DNA of 64,000 nucleotides from positions 16,529 to 80,528 of the forward strand of contig NZ_WHYR01000012.1 in NCBI RefSeq assembly GCF_009428905.1, given 5' to 3'. Of this stretch, positions 32,417 to 39,615 are shown piece by piece; the stretch's first letter is position 1, and the number at the start of each line of letters is the position of its first letter. Position numbers and translations under genes: made by a program. Origin of the DNA: Desulfofundulus thermobenzoicus (lineage in GTDB: Bacteria; Bacillota; Desulfotomaculia; Desulfotomaculales; Desulfovirgulaceae). The notes beneath the pieces were generated by a model. That model saw nothing but the letters and a program-made list of their open reading frames with translations. It searched no databases and had not been told where the DNA came from.

Positions 32417-32615
32417 CAAGGGTTTATTGACACCACACCATGAATGCCGGCTCCATCAGCGGCCGATGCGCTTCAGCAGGCTTTTCTGAGAAAAAGAGGG
32501 GAATATTTTGAATTTCTCACATTGAAAGGAGTGATGCTGTGCCGGTTTCTTAGTTTCACTGAGTAGGTTAATGTAGGTTAAAACTTTAAAAATTAACAAC
32601 AGGAGGTTTTTCAAA
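32417..32615. other. Gap between TnpB element and HU gene
   Basis: This stretch of ~200 bp probably contains the HU promoter. A GAAAGGAGTGATG with only a six-codon frame lies at 32524-32554. TAATGTAGGTTAAAAC near 32570 precedes the AGGAGG of the HU gene. No other gene is seen. Confidence 0.5.
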
Positions 32616-32888
32616 ATGACCAAAGGCGAACTGATTGACGTGGTGGCAAACAAAACGGGGAACACGAAGAAAGTTGCGGCTAAAGTGGTGGACGCCGTGC
32701 TCGCGACGCTGGAGGAAGCCGTCCGTAGGGGCGAGGAAGTGCGTATTGCCGGTTTCGGCGCCTTTCTGGTTAAGGAGCGGGCGGAGCGGCAGGCGCGAAA
32801 CCCGCAAACAGGTGAATCCATCAGCATTCCGGCCCGTAAGGCGGTAGTGTTCAGGCCCGGCAAGGAACTCCGGGCGGCGGTGAATTAA
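32616..32888 (+). CDS. hup: HU-family DNA-binding protein
   Basis: This 90-residue protein is a standard HU: MTKGELIDVVANKTGNTKKV, then helices, VRIAGFGAFLVKERAERQAR, the DNA-binding arm NPQTGESISIPARKAVVFRP and a final GKELRAAVN. HU bends and compacts DNA and assists recombination and transfer. A perfect AGGAGG lies upstream. It is immediately followed by a second, larger HU paralogue, and both precede the transfer genes, so they may act in relaxosome formation or element maintenance. Confidence 0.95.
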   Translation: MTKGELIDVVANKTGNTKKVAAKVVDAVLATLEEAVRRGEEVRIAGFGAFLVKERAERQARNPQTGESISIPARKAVVFRPGKELRAAVN

Positions 32889-32939
32889 CGCGGGATACAT
32901 AGTCATCCCGTTAAAACAATTAAGGAGGAATCGCAATTT

Positions 32940-33308
32940 ATGGCTAAAATGCGTCGAAAACCCGATCCGGCGGAACGGGAAGCCGCGAAGGAAACGGTCG
33001 CCAGGAAGCGCCCGGAAACGGTCTCCGTGAAGAGCATGATCAAAAAAGTGTCCGAACGGACGCGCTTCACCCAGAAGGACGTGTCCGAAGTGGTGCATGC
33101 CTATAACGAGTTGCTGGCCGAGCAATTGAGCAAAGGCCGGCGCGTTTACATTCCCGACATCGGCACGTTTTTCGCCGTTGAGCGTCCGGGCGCGGAGCGG
33201 CACATTCCCAACGCTTTTGGTCGCGGGCCGCGGACAATCACCATTCCTGACCGCAAGGTTTTGCGGTTCAAGCCGGCCCTGAGCTTAAAGGCGGCTTTGA
33301 ACAAGTGA
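32940..33308 (+). CDS. HU-family protein with basic N-terminal extension
   Basis: This 122-residue protein has ~30 extra basic residues (MAKMRRKPDPAEREAAKETV, then ARKRPE) before an HU-like fold: VKSMIKKVSERTRFTQKDVS, GRRVYIPDIGTFFAVERPGA and the arm region RGPRTITIPDRKVLRFKP. The N-terminal extension may contact DNA or partner proteins. The gene follows the normal HU gene behind AAGGAGG and ends at a strong terminator, so the two form a small operon. It is divergent from the first HU (not a recent duplication). Confidence 0.85.
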   Translation: MAKMRRKPDPAEREAAKETVARKRPETVSVKSMIKKVSERTRFTQKDVSEVVHAYNELLAEQLSKGRRVYIPDIGTFFAVERPGAERHIPNAFGRGPRTITIPDRKVLRFKPALSLKAALNK

Positions 33309-33325
33309 ATACCCGTACCGTATGG

Positions 33326-33371
33326 AAGCCCGGCAGAGAGAGCATATCTCTGCCGGGCTTCTTTCTTTTCC
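33326..33371 (+). terminator. Strong Rho-independent terminator
   Basis: AAGCCCGGCAGAGA (33326-33339) and TCTCTGCCGGGCTT (33347-33360) form a perfect 14-bp stem with a seven-base loop, followed by CTTTCTTTTC. It closes the HU operon. Confidence 0.9.
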
Positions 33372-33390
33372 GAAAAGGAGGTGACTTGTT

Positions 33391-33891
33391 TTGTTGTACC
33401 AGACCCACTTCATGGGTGGTATGGCCGCCGGGGCCGCCACGGCCCTGTTCCTTCACGTTCCCCCGTCTGCCGCGTTGCCCGTCATGCTGGTCTCCGGGGT
33501 GGCCGCGCTGGCCCCGGATGTGGACCACGGCGGGTCTCTGCCCAACCGGCTTCTGGGACTGGGAGGCAGGGTGGTGTCCGCAGTCGTGCCCCACCGCACC
33601 ATGACCCACTCCCTGGCTTTCTGTGCGGCGGTGACTTTCGGTTTGCTGGCGCTTCACACCCCGCACATGTACGTTTTGGCCGCCGTGGTTGGCGTGCTGT
33701 CGCACCTCGTTCTGGACAGCCTCAATCCCCACGGTGTGCCGTGGCTCTGGCCCTTGGGGAAACACTTCAGCACGGCGCCCCTGGTTTTCGCCGCGGGGAG
33801 TTTCGGCGAAAACATGGTTGTCCGTCCCGCCATGTACCTGGCGGTTTTTCTTTGTGTGGCCAGGTTTCTGGGGTTCAATTTCAATTTTTAG
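33391..33891 (+). CDS. YdjM-like membrane metal-dependent hydrolase (DUF457)
   Basis: The 166-residue protein is hydrophobic with about four membrane segments. It contains the DUF457/YdjM pattern: THFMGGMAAGAATALFL, ALAPDVDHGGSLPNR (metal ligands D and H), PHRTMTHSLAF and LSHLVLDSLNPHGVPWLWPL. Members are membrane-bound hydrolases, often SOS-regulated; substrates are poorly known. TTG 33391 follows AAAAGGAGGTGA by six bases. It stands at the head of the transfer genes and may act on membrane lipids during pilus or channel assembly (inference). Confidence 0.85.
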   Translation: MLYQTHFMGGMAAGAATALFLHVPPSAALPVMLVSGVAALAPDVDHGGSLPNRLLGLGGRVVSAVVPHRTMTHSLAFCAAVTFGLLALHTPHMYVLAAVVGVLSHLVLDSLNPHGVPWLWPLGKHFSTAPLVFAAGSFGENMVVRPAMYLAVFLCVARFLGFNFNF

Positions 33892-34002
33892 GCGGAGGTG
33901 AGTGTCAAGGTGCGGAAGGAGTGGTTATAGCGGAATTCCTTTTTTTATGCACTTATTGACTGCTTATTGTGAACATCAAAAAAAGAAAGGAGTTGTCGCT
34001 TT

Positions 34003-34338
34003 ATGGATAACGGGATCCCCACCGACGTCCTTTCCAAAGGTGGGTTGAACAGCGGCGGCATCAACGGAAGCACGGTCATCACGCCGTTCGTAACCATCAT
34101 GAACGACGTGATCGCCGTTTTAGCCGTGATTTTCCTCGCCTACGCGGTGTTCCACCTGGTCCTGCACGCCAAGGACCTGACCTCGGGCAAGAAAGACATC
34201 CACAGCGTTCGCGGTTCCTTCATCAACATCGGCATCGCCCTGGTCATTTTAATGCTGAGTCTCACCAAGGGCTGGTACCCGCTTCTGAACTGGATTTACA
34301 CCAACATCATTAGCCCCATTCTCGGGCAGTTCCATTAA
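34003..34338 (+). CDS. VirB2/TrbC-like small membrane protein
   Basis: This 111-residue protein has two membrane segments: VITPFVTIMNDVIAVLAVIF with LAYAVFHLVL, and SFINIGIALVILMLSLTKGW. Between them is a short basic loop (HAKDLTSGKKDIHSVR). This topology and the position directly before a VirB6-like gene fit the pilin or channel subunit (VirB2/TrbC type) of Gram-positive type IV secretion. No cleavable signal peptide is evident. ATG 34003 follows AAAGGAG by ten bases. The 100 bp before it contain no other gene. Confidence 0.65.
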   Translation: MDNGIPTDVLSKGGLNSGGINGSTVITPFVTIMNDVIAVLAVIFLAYAVFHLVLHAKDLTSGKKDIHSVRGSFINIGIALVILMLSLTKGWYPLLNWIYTNIISPILGQFH

Positions 34339-34358
34339 GAAAAGGCGGTGCTGTCCGC

Positions 34359-35957
34359 GTGCGAAAATTCATGGCGGTTTTTGTTCTACTGTTCTTGATT
34401 TTTTCCATGCTCGCGCCGGCGGCGGTTTTCGCCGCTGACTCCGGCGCGAGTTCTTCCGGCTCTTCTTCCACCCAGTCAAATTCGGGAGGGGGCGGCGGGG
34501 ATGGCGGCGAAAGCTGGCTGGCCCGACTGGTTCACGCTGTGGAAAGAGCTGTGGATGCAATCCTTAATTTCCCCTCTCGGCTTGCCGATGCCTTACTGAA
34601 GGCCATGTCCAGCGTATTTTTCAACATGATCGGGTCGACGGTGGACGCCATCCTCCAGGTGATGGACGGCATACTGGCAGTCGCCTTCCTCAACACCACG
34701 CTTTTATACAATATCCCGTGGGTGCTTCACGGAAACGCGATCGTCTGGATCATTTGCCTGGTCGTCGCGGTGCTTTTCCTGACGCTGGACGTTTTCCACA
34801 TCCTTCACGGCAGAAAAGACGCGGTTCCCGTGTTGTTGACTTTCGGCGCCGCCATATTGCTTTCCGTGTTTTCGATCCAGATCGTCGACATCATGATCTG
34901 GTTCTCCAATACTACGGCCAATACTCTCGGCCAGGGGGCTTTGAACGCGTTGAGCGCCGCCGCGCACGGGGTTTCATTGAAGATAGGCAGCCTCACCGGA
35001 GACCAAATCGTCAGTTTTCCGTTTCAAAACCCGCAAACGCTGGGCACGGCCATACCATTCCACAACAATTTCATCACGCCCGTGTTCAGCACGAACATCG
35101 ACAGCAACTACGTCCAGGGTTCCGGGGGAGTGATCGGCTACTGCCTGGCCGCCGCCGGCTGGCTATTGCTCTGTCTTCTCTGCCTGGCCAGGCTTTTCGT
35201 CATCTGCGTCGGAGCCATGCTGGCACCGCTTTACATTTCCTTCTCCATCATCGCCGCCCGACTGGAACCGGCGGTGGGCTGGCTGGCGCTGATGCTCCGG
35301 TCCGTGTTCGTCCAGTTGTTGTGGGTATTCGTCTGGACGGCCATGATCTGGGCCAACGTGAGCTATTCCACGCAGAATCTCAAGCCGCTCCTGGGCCTGT
35401 CCGCCGCGGGGGTCAACATGATTCTGCTTTTCGTCACCGCGTATCTCACCTACCGGTTTTGGGCCAAACCTTCCGTGGCGCAAATCAAAAAGCCACTGTC
35501 CCTGGCCGGCGGTGTAATTTTGGAGAAAGTGGGGCAGTTCGGTGAAACCGTGGGCCAGCTGGTGTCCGTAGCCGGCATGCTCACCGGCCAGCCGGAAGTT
35601 GTCGCCGCCGGCAATGCGGTGCGCGGCGGGTCCGGCAAGGTGAAGAACTACGGGGCCAGGGCCAGGGAATACGGTGCCAAGGGCATGTTCGACCTTTCCG
35701 GCAGGCCGCCGGAAGAAGAGAGTCGTCCGCTGACCGCCAAGGGCATGGACGCGCTGAAGGGCTACGCGGAGAAAAGGTACAGAGAGCATATGAAGCGCTT
35801 AGCGGAGGAAAAAGACGAGGAGGGCAAACCGAAGCACAAGCTTTACTGGACAAAGGGAGAGAAATTCATAGTGAAAGATCCGATAACCGATCTCCCGCAG
35901 GAAGTGCCCGTGAGGCCAAAAGATCATATCTACGCCGGTGAATGGAGCGATAAGTGA
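34359..35957 (+). CDS. VirB6/TrbL-like membrane channel protein
   Basis: The 532-residue protein starts with a signal peptide (MRKFMAVFVLLFLIFSMLAP, cleavage near AVFAADS). A Ser/Gly linker follows, then about seven hydrophobic segments (for example IVWIICLVVAVLFLTLDVF, VIGYCLAAAGWLLLCLLCLA and LLGLSAAGVNMILLFVTAYL). It ends in a charged cytoplasmic tail. This is the pattern of VirB6/TrbL proteins of type IV secretion. GTG 34359 follows GGCGGTGCTGTCC, the same string as before the SSL2-like helicase. It overlaps the next gene by four bases (GTGA). Confidence 0.8.
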   Translation: MRKFMAVFVLLFLIFSMLAPAAVFAADSGASSSGSSSTQSNSGGGGGDGGESWLARLVHAVERAVDAILNFPSRLADALLKAMSSVFFNMIGSTVDAILQVMDGILAVAFLNTTLLYNIPWVLHGNAIVWIICLVVAVLFLTLDVFHILHGRKDAVPVLLTFGAAILLSVFSIQIVDIMIWFSNTTANTLGQGALNALSAAAHGVSLKIGSLTGDQIVSFPFQNPQTLGTAIPFHNNFITPVFSTNIDSNYVQGSGGVIGYCLAAAGWLLLCLLCLARLFVICVGAMLAPLYISFSIIAARLEPAVGWLALMLRSVFVQLLWVFVWTAMIWANVSYSTQNLKPLLGLSAAGVNMILLFVTAYLTYRFWAKPSVAQIKKPLSLAGGVILEKVGQFGETVGQLVSVAGMLTGQPEVVAAGNAVRGGSGKVKNYGARAREYGAKGMFDLSGRPPEEESRPLTAKGMDALKGYAEKRYREHMKRLAEEKDEEGKPKHKLYWTKGEKFIVKDPITDLPQEVPVRPKDHIYAGEWSDK

Positions 35958-37456
35958 TCATGAGAGTAGAATTTCCCGCCGACATCAGGGAGGACGTGCA
36001 CATCTTTGGTACGTTAAGGCTTTTCCACCTGGTTTATTTAATCCCATCGGTCGTGCTCGGGTTGTTGTGCGTCGTCCCGCCGTTCCCCTGGGGAATGAAG
36101 CTGGTCCTTATACCCGGCGTGCCCTTCGCGGTGTTCTGCTGGCTTCTTTTCGACGTTCCGGGGATACTGCGCCGCCGGCGCGGGTTCAAAAAAGAAACCG
36201 ATTTGCGCACGGCGGCCCAGGGGGATAAAAATATTCAGGAACTGGTCAACGTCAGCGAGGCCGACGGGATTTTCATCGTGACCCGGGACCAGGAGCAATG
36301 TCTTTACCTCGGCGTTACCCCCGGGGCGTGGGACACCAAGCCGGACGAGGAAAAAGACCAGGCGGGCGTCGCCTGGATGCAGGCCGTGCTCCGGGTGCTC
36401 GGCCACGGCATGAAGCTGGACTGCTTCGTGATCAACGACCTGGAAATACTGCGCGGCGGAGACGCCGGGGAGCCGGATCGGCCCGGGCGCTCCCAGCCGA
36501 AATCCCTGGCCAAACTTGCCGAAGCCCGGCGGGAATATTTTCGCATGCTGGGGGAGACCGGTTTTTCCCGGTCTTGTACCTATGTGGTCAGGATTTCCGC
36601 CGATCCGTTTTCCCTGGACTTTCACCCCAAACCGAAAAACAAGCAGGAGCGGGAGCTGAAAACCCGGCAGGTGATGGGCGAGATCGCTCGCGATGTGATG
36701 CAGAAATTGCAGGCGTCCGGGGCGTCGGCGGTCGTCCTGTCGCCTGAGCTGGTGCGCGACCTGGCGGCGCGACAGCTGAATCCGAAGTTGCATCGAGGCA
36801 TGGAGCCGGTGCGCGGCGCCGCCTGGGAGTTGCCGGAGGTGTCCGGTAAAGACCGGGATCGGTCCAAGGAAAAGATCGTCCTCAATGTCGAAGCGGCGAG
36901 GGCGGAGCCGGAATTGGAAGTGGCGCGGGGAAATGCCCGCCCGGGTTTTGTTCCGCCTCCGCCGGCGGTTCCGCGGATGCACCGCTTGGATGGTCAGGTC
37001 GAAGAGCCACGGAAAAGCGGGAGCAGGTTACCGCTGCTGAAGCTGAAACCGGGTCTGCCGAAGCCCGCCGGCCCGCTGTCCCTGTTCTGGCTCGCGGCTC
37101 GTCCGTCCTTTGCCATGCTCAATCGGGGCAAGGCGAATCTGATCGTGATCACCCGGGGGTGCAACGAAAGTGCCCGGCTTTCGGGACTTACCAGCGAGCT
37201 TTACAGGCGCTACCGCATGGTCAATTCCGTGTGGTTCGAATGGAAGCGGGGGATGGCGGCGGACGACGTGCCGTTGGATGTTAGGAAGGCGATGCGCTCC
37301 GGCCACGTTTACATCGCGTTTTCCAATTCCGGCTGGTGGCCGGGGAGCGATGCGAAGGAATGTCTTTCCCTGCTGCAGGAAGTGGCCCGGAAGTACATGT
37401 GCCGCGTTGAGGCGTACATGCTGGGACCGGACGGTTCGGCGCAACAAATCAAATGA
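35954..37456 (+). CDS. PrgI/VirB3-like membrane protein with long soluble domain
   Basis: The first ~90 residues (MRVEFPADIREDVHIFGTLR, then two membrane segments LFHLVYLIPSVVLGLLCVV and LVLIPGVPFAVFCWLLF) look like PrgI/VirB3 proteins. Residues ~90-290 (QGDKNIQELVNVSEADGIFI and following) resemble the N-terminal domain of VirB4-like ATPases but lack a P-loop. A proline-rich linker follows, then a C-terminal ~120-residue domain (ANLIVITRGCNESARLSGLT and following) of unknown function. It overlaps the VirB6-like gene and probably recruits the VirB4-like ATPase. Confidence 0.65.
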   Translation: MIMRVEFPADIREDVHIFGTLRLFHLVYLIPSVVLGLLCVVPPFPWGMKLVLIPGVPFAVFCWLLFDVPGILRRRRGFKKETDLRTAAQGDKNIQELVNVSEADGIFIVTRDQEQCLYLGVTPGAWDTKPDEEKDQAGVAWMQAVLRVLGHGMKLDCFVINDLEILRGGDAGEPDRPGRSQPKSLAKLAEARREYFRMLGETGFSRSCTYVVRISADPFSLDFHPKPKNKQERELKTRQVMGEIARDVMQKLQASGASAVVLSPELVRDLAARQLNPKLHRGMEPVRGAAWELPEVSGKDRDRSKEKIVLNVEAARAEPELEVARGNARPGFVPPPPAVPRMHRLDGQVEEPRKSGSRLPLLKLKPGLPKPAGPLSLFWLAARPSFAMLNRGKANLIVITRGCNESARLSGLTSELYRRYRMVNSVWFEWKRGMAADDVPLDVRKAMRSGHVYIAFSNSGWWPGSDAKECLSLLQEVARKYMCRVEAYMLGPDGSAQQIK

Positions 37457-37477
37457 GGCGTATTTTGAGGAAAGGGC

Positions 37478-39157
37478 GTGGTGAAATTGCAAGTTGATAT
37501 TAACCAGATAATCGTCGACGAAGCCATCTACCCTCGTTCCGCCGTTGATCCGGAAACGGTCGAGCGTTACCGGGAGGCGCTGGAATCCGGAGCGAAGCTC
37601 CCCCCGCTCGTGCTGATGCCCGACAACAGGCTCATTGACGGGCGGCACCGGTTGGAGGCGTACCGCCTTTTGGGGGCCGAAGCGGTGGAAGCGGAGATCG
37701 AAGAGCCGGCCGACCCCGACGTGCGGGCGGTGGAGAAGAACCTCCGGCACGGTCGCCCGCTGAGCAAAGCCGAACTCAAGGAAGCCGCCCGGCGGTGGTA
37801 TGGGAAAAGGCCGGTTACTGAAATTGCCGGCTTACTCGGGGTTACACGGCAGACCGTGCAGAACTGGGTGGCCGACCTGGCGGCGGAGCGGGAGGAGGCC
37901 CGAGCGGAGGCCCGCGAGCAGGCCCTGCGGATGCGGGCGGAGGGGTTGACTCAGGAAGAGGTAGCGGAAAAATTGGGTATTTCTCAACAAACAATATCGC
38001 GATGGGAAAATCAGGAATACTCAAGTGTAAAAAATTTGACACTTGAGTATGAAAATATTTCCAATGCCAGCAGATGTGAAGAGGAATATGCGGCTGTAAA
38101 AAATTTGACACATGCATATGCATATACAGAAAATTCTAGTTTTCGGCTTTTAGATAGCAGCTTGGCGGCGGAGCGAGAAGATGCCAGGGCGGAGGGGTTG
38201 ATCCAGGAAGAGGTGGCAGAGAGGCTGGGATTAGACCGGACTACTATTTCAAAATGGGAAAATATACCATGTGAAAGTGAGAAAAATTTCTCACCTTCAC
38301 ATGAAAATAATTCCAACAGGAAAGAGAACCAGTTTCAAACCAATCAACCGGACGAACAACCTGCAGTTGGCAAGCCAAAGCAAACATCCCTGAACACATC
38401 GTTGGAGCAGGTCGTTTCCCGGCGGGAATGCTCAAGTGAGAAAATTTTCACACCTAAGCATGAAAATAATTCCAGTTATGGAGATGGTGGAAAAGGACAA
38501 GAGATCGACCTCATGCGTGGAACCGGTAAAAATGAGGTTGATGGTAACGCAGAGGAAATGTCTCTGGGAGAGGTTGCAAAGCCACAAAAAATTGCAATGG
38601 AAATATGTGGTCGGGTTAATAATTCTGTAACGGATCAAGAAGGTGTGGAAGATAATGATAATGATGTTTTCAATTATGAACCGATTTTGACGAAAGAAAA
38701 TAAGCCTTTTGCAGACTCGTTACGACCGGCGGCAGCGCACATTGACTTAATAAATACATCTCCCGTAAACTCGACTCCGGTTCAGACTCGCGAAAATAAT
38801 AAAATGATTCAGCCACAAGCCAGTCAATCCAAGCAAAGTCTTAGGGACAATTCCGAATTTAGATCGTCTTTGGAAAAGGTCACTTCATTGTGCAGGGAGC
38901 TGGGCGGTGCCATTGACCGGGTACTTAAAAATCACAGCGATTCTCTGGCCGAACTTGCGCAAGAGAATGATATCGTTGACAGCGGAAGTCTTCGCGAGGT
39001 GGCCAGCAAAACGGCCGACGTAATGGCCTACACGATGTTCAGGCTTTCCCTGGAATTTTTAGCAGACCGGCTGTCCGGTCTTTTTGATTTGTTGGAAAGA
39101 AAGCCGCCCAAGTTTGTCGTGTTGAAAGGGGGGAAAAGCAATGGCGAAAAGAATTAA
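37478..39157 (+). CDS. ParB-like/HTH protein carrying in-frame palindromic repeats
   Basis: Residues 1-90 form a ParB-type domain (LMPDNRLIDGRHRLEAYRLL, EKNLRHGRPLSKAELKEAAR). HTH segments follow: VTEIAGLLGVTRQTVQNWV, EEVAEKLGISQQTISRWEN and EEVAERLGLDRTTISKWEN. Between and after these, four short repeats (SSVKNLTLEYENIS, AAVKNLTHAY, ESEKNFSPSHENNS, SSEKIFTPKHENNS) are encoded by palindromic DNA. The middle ~200 residues are Asn/Ser-rich and AT-richer. The C-terminus (FRSSLEKVTSLCRELGGAID) is helical. It may regulate transfer genes or partition. The frame is fully open despite the insertions, so the gene is probably active. Confidence 0.75.
   Translation: MVKLQVDINQIIVDEAIYPRSAVDPETVERYREALESGAKLPPLVLMPDNRLIDGRHRLEAYRLLGAEAVEAEIEEPADPDVRAVEKNLRHGRPLSKAELKEAARRWYGKRPVTEIAGLLGVTRQTVQNWVADLAAEREEARAEAREQALRMRAEGLTQEEVAEKLGISQQTISRWENQEYSSVKNLTLEYENISNASRCEEEYAAVKNLTHAYAYTENSSFRLLDSSLAAEREDARAEGLIQEEVAERLGLDRTTISKWENIPCESEKNFSPSHENNSNRKENQFQTNQPDEQPAVGKPKQTSLNTSLEQVVSRRECSSEKIFTPKHENNSSYGDGGKGQEIDLMRGTGKNEVDGNAEEMSLGEVAKPQKIAMEICGRVNNSVTDQEGVEDNDNDVFNYEPILTKENKPFADSLRPAAAHIDLINTSPVNSTPVQTRENNKMIQPQASQSKQSLRDNSEFRSSLEKVTSLCRELGGAIDRVLKNHSDSLAELAQENDIVDSGSLREVASKTADVMAYTMFRLSLEFLADRLSGLFDLLERKPPKFVVLKGGKSNGEKN
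38017..38050 (+). repeat. Intragenic palindrome 1
   Basis: Arms ATACTCAAGTGT and ACACTTGAGTAT are perfectly complementary (12 bp) around the 10-nt loop AAAAAATTTG. GAAAATATTTCCAA follows. It lies in frame within the ParB-like gene. Confidence 0.85.
38086..38119 (+). repeat. Intragenic palindrome 2
   Basis: Arms ATATGCGGCTGT and ACACATGCATAT (9 of 12 pairs) enclose the same 10-nt loop AAAAAATTTG as palindrome 1. It is the most decayed copy, and the trailing GAAAAT-TTCCAA block is degenerate. Confidence 0.7.
38268..38303 (+). repeat. Intragenic palindrome 3
   Basis: Arms CATGTGAAAGTGA and TCACCTTCACATG (12 of 13 pairs) enclose a 10-nt loop GAAAAATTTC. AAAATAATTCCAAC follows. The arm sequence differs from palindrome 1 but the pairing is kept. 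Confidence 0.85.
38428..38461 (+). repeat. Intragenic palindrome 4
   Basis: Arms ATGCTCAAGTGA and ACACCTAAGCAT (9 of 12 pairs) enclose the 10-nt loop GAAAATTTTC. GAAAATAATTCCAG follows, as in copies 1 and 3. Confidence 0.75.
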
Positions 39158-39545
39158 CGCCGAGGCGTTGCTGGCCTTGTTGCAGGAAAGGCACCCGGAA
39201 GGCTTGCCGGTGGGGGAAGCTGCATTGCTTCTTTGCCAGAGCGACGGCCCACGTCAACGGGCCAGGGTGTACCGAATGGCCCGGGCGTTGCGGGAAATGA
39301 ATATCGTCGTTTACGCCATTGGCGGTGTCTACTATTTGTGCGGCGGGGATGCGGAAAAATTGTTGCTGGTTGGCGAGCGCAAGGAAGCCCAAGTGATCGG
39401 TAACATAGATGGTCTTTTGCGCGTCGTAGAAGAAACGGTTGATGCGCTGAAGGCAAGCCCAGATCCCGCGAAAGCCGCGCTGTTCCGCCAGCTTTGTCGC
39501 CGGGCGCGCGAAAGGATCTTGCGGTTGGCGAAGAAATTGGCGTAG
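39141..39545 (+). CDS. Hypothetical winged-helix-like protein
   Basis: This 134-residue protein overlaps the end of the ParB-like gene by 17 bases. It starts AKRINAEALLALLQERHPEG, continues LPVGEAALLLCQSDGPRQRA and RVYRMARALREMNIVVYAIG, then GVYYLCGGDAEK, which looks like a winged-helix with a beta-wing. The C-terminus is a long basic helix (FRQLCRRARERILRLAKKLA). It may bind DNA as a partner of the ParB-like protein or regulate the transfer operon. No family is recognised. Confidence 0.65.
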   Translation: MAKRINAEALLALLQERHPEGLPVGEAALLLCQSDGPRQRARVYRMARALREMNIVVYAIGGVYYLCGGDAEKLLLVGERKEAQVIGNIDGLLRVVEETVDALKASPDPAKAALFRQLCRRARERILRLAKKLA

Positions 39546-39555
39546 GTACAAACAG

Positions 39556-39586
39556 GCCCGGCCTTGTGCGCCGGGCTTTCTTTTTG
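39556..39586 (+). terminator. Rho-independent terminator
   Basis: GCCCGGC (39556-39562) and GCCGGGC (39570-39576) form a stem with a seven-base loop, followed by TTTCTTTTT. It separates the ParB-like unit from the topoisomerase gene. Confidence 0.8.
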
Positions 39587-39615
39587 CGCAGCAACATCGG
39601 GTATCGGGAAAGGAA

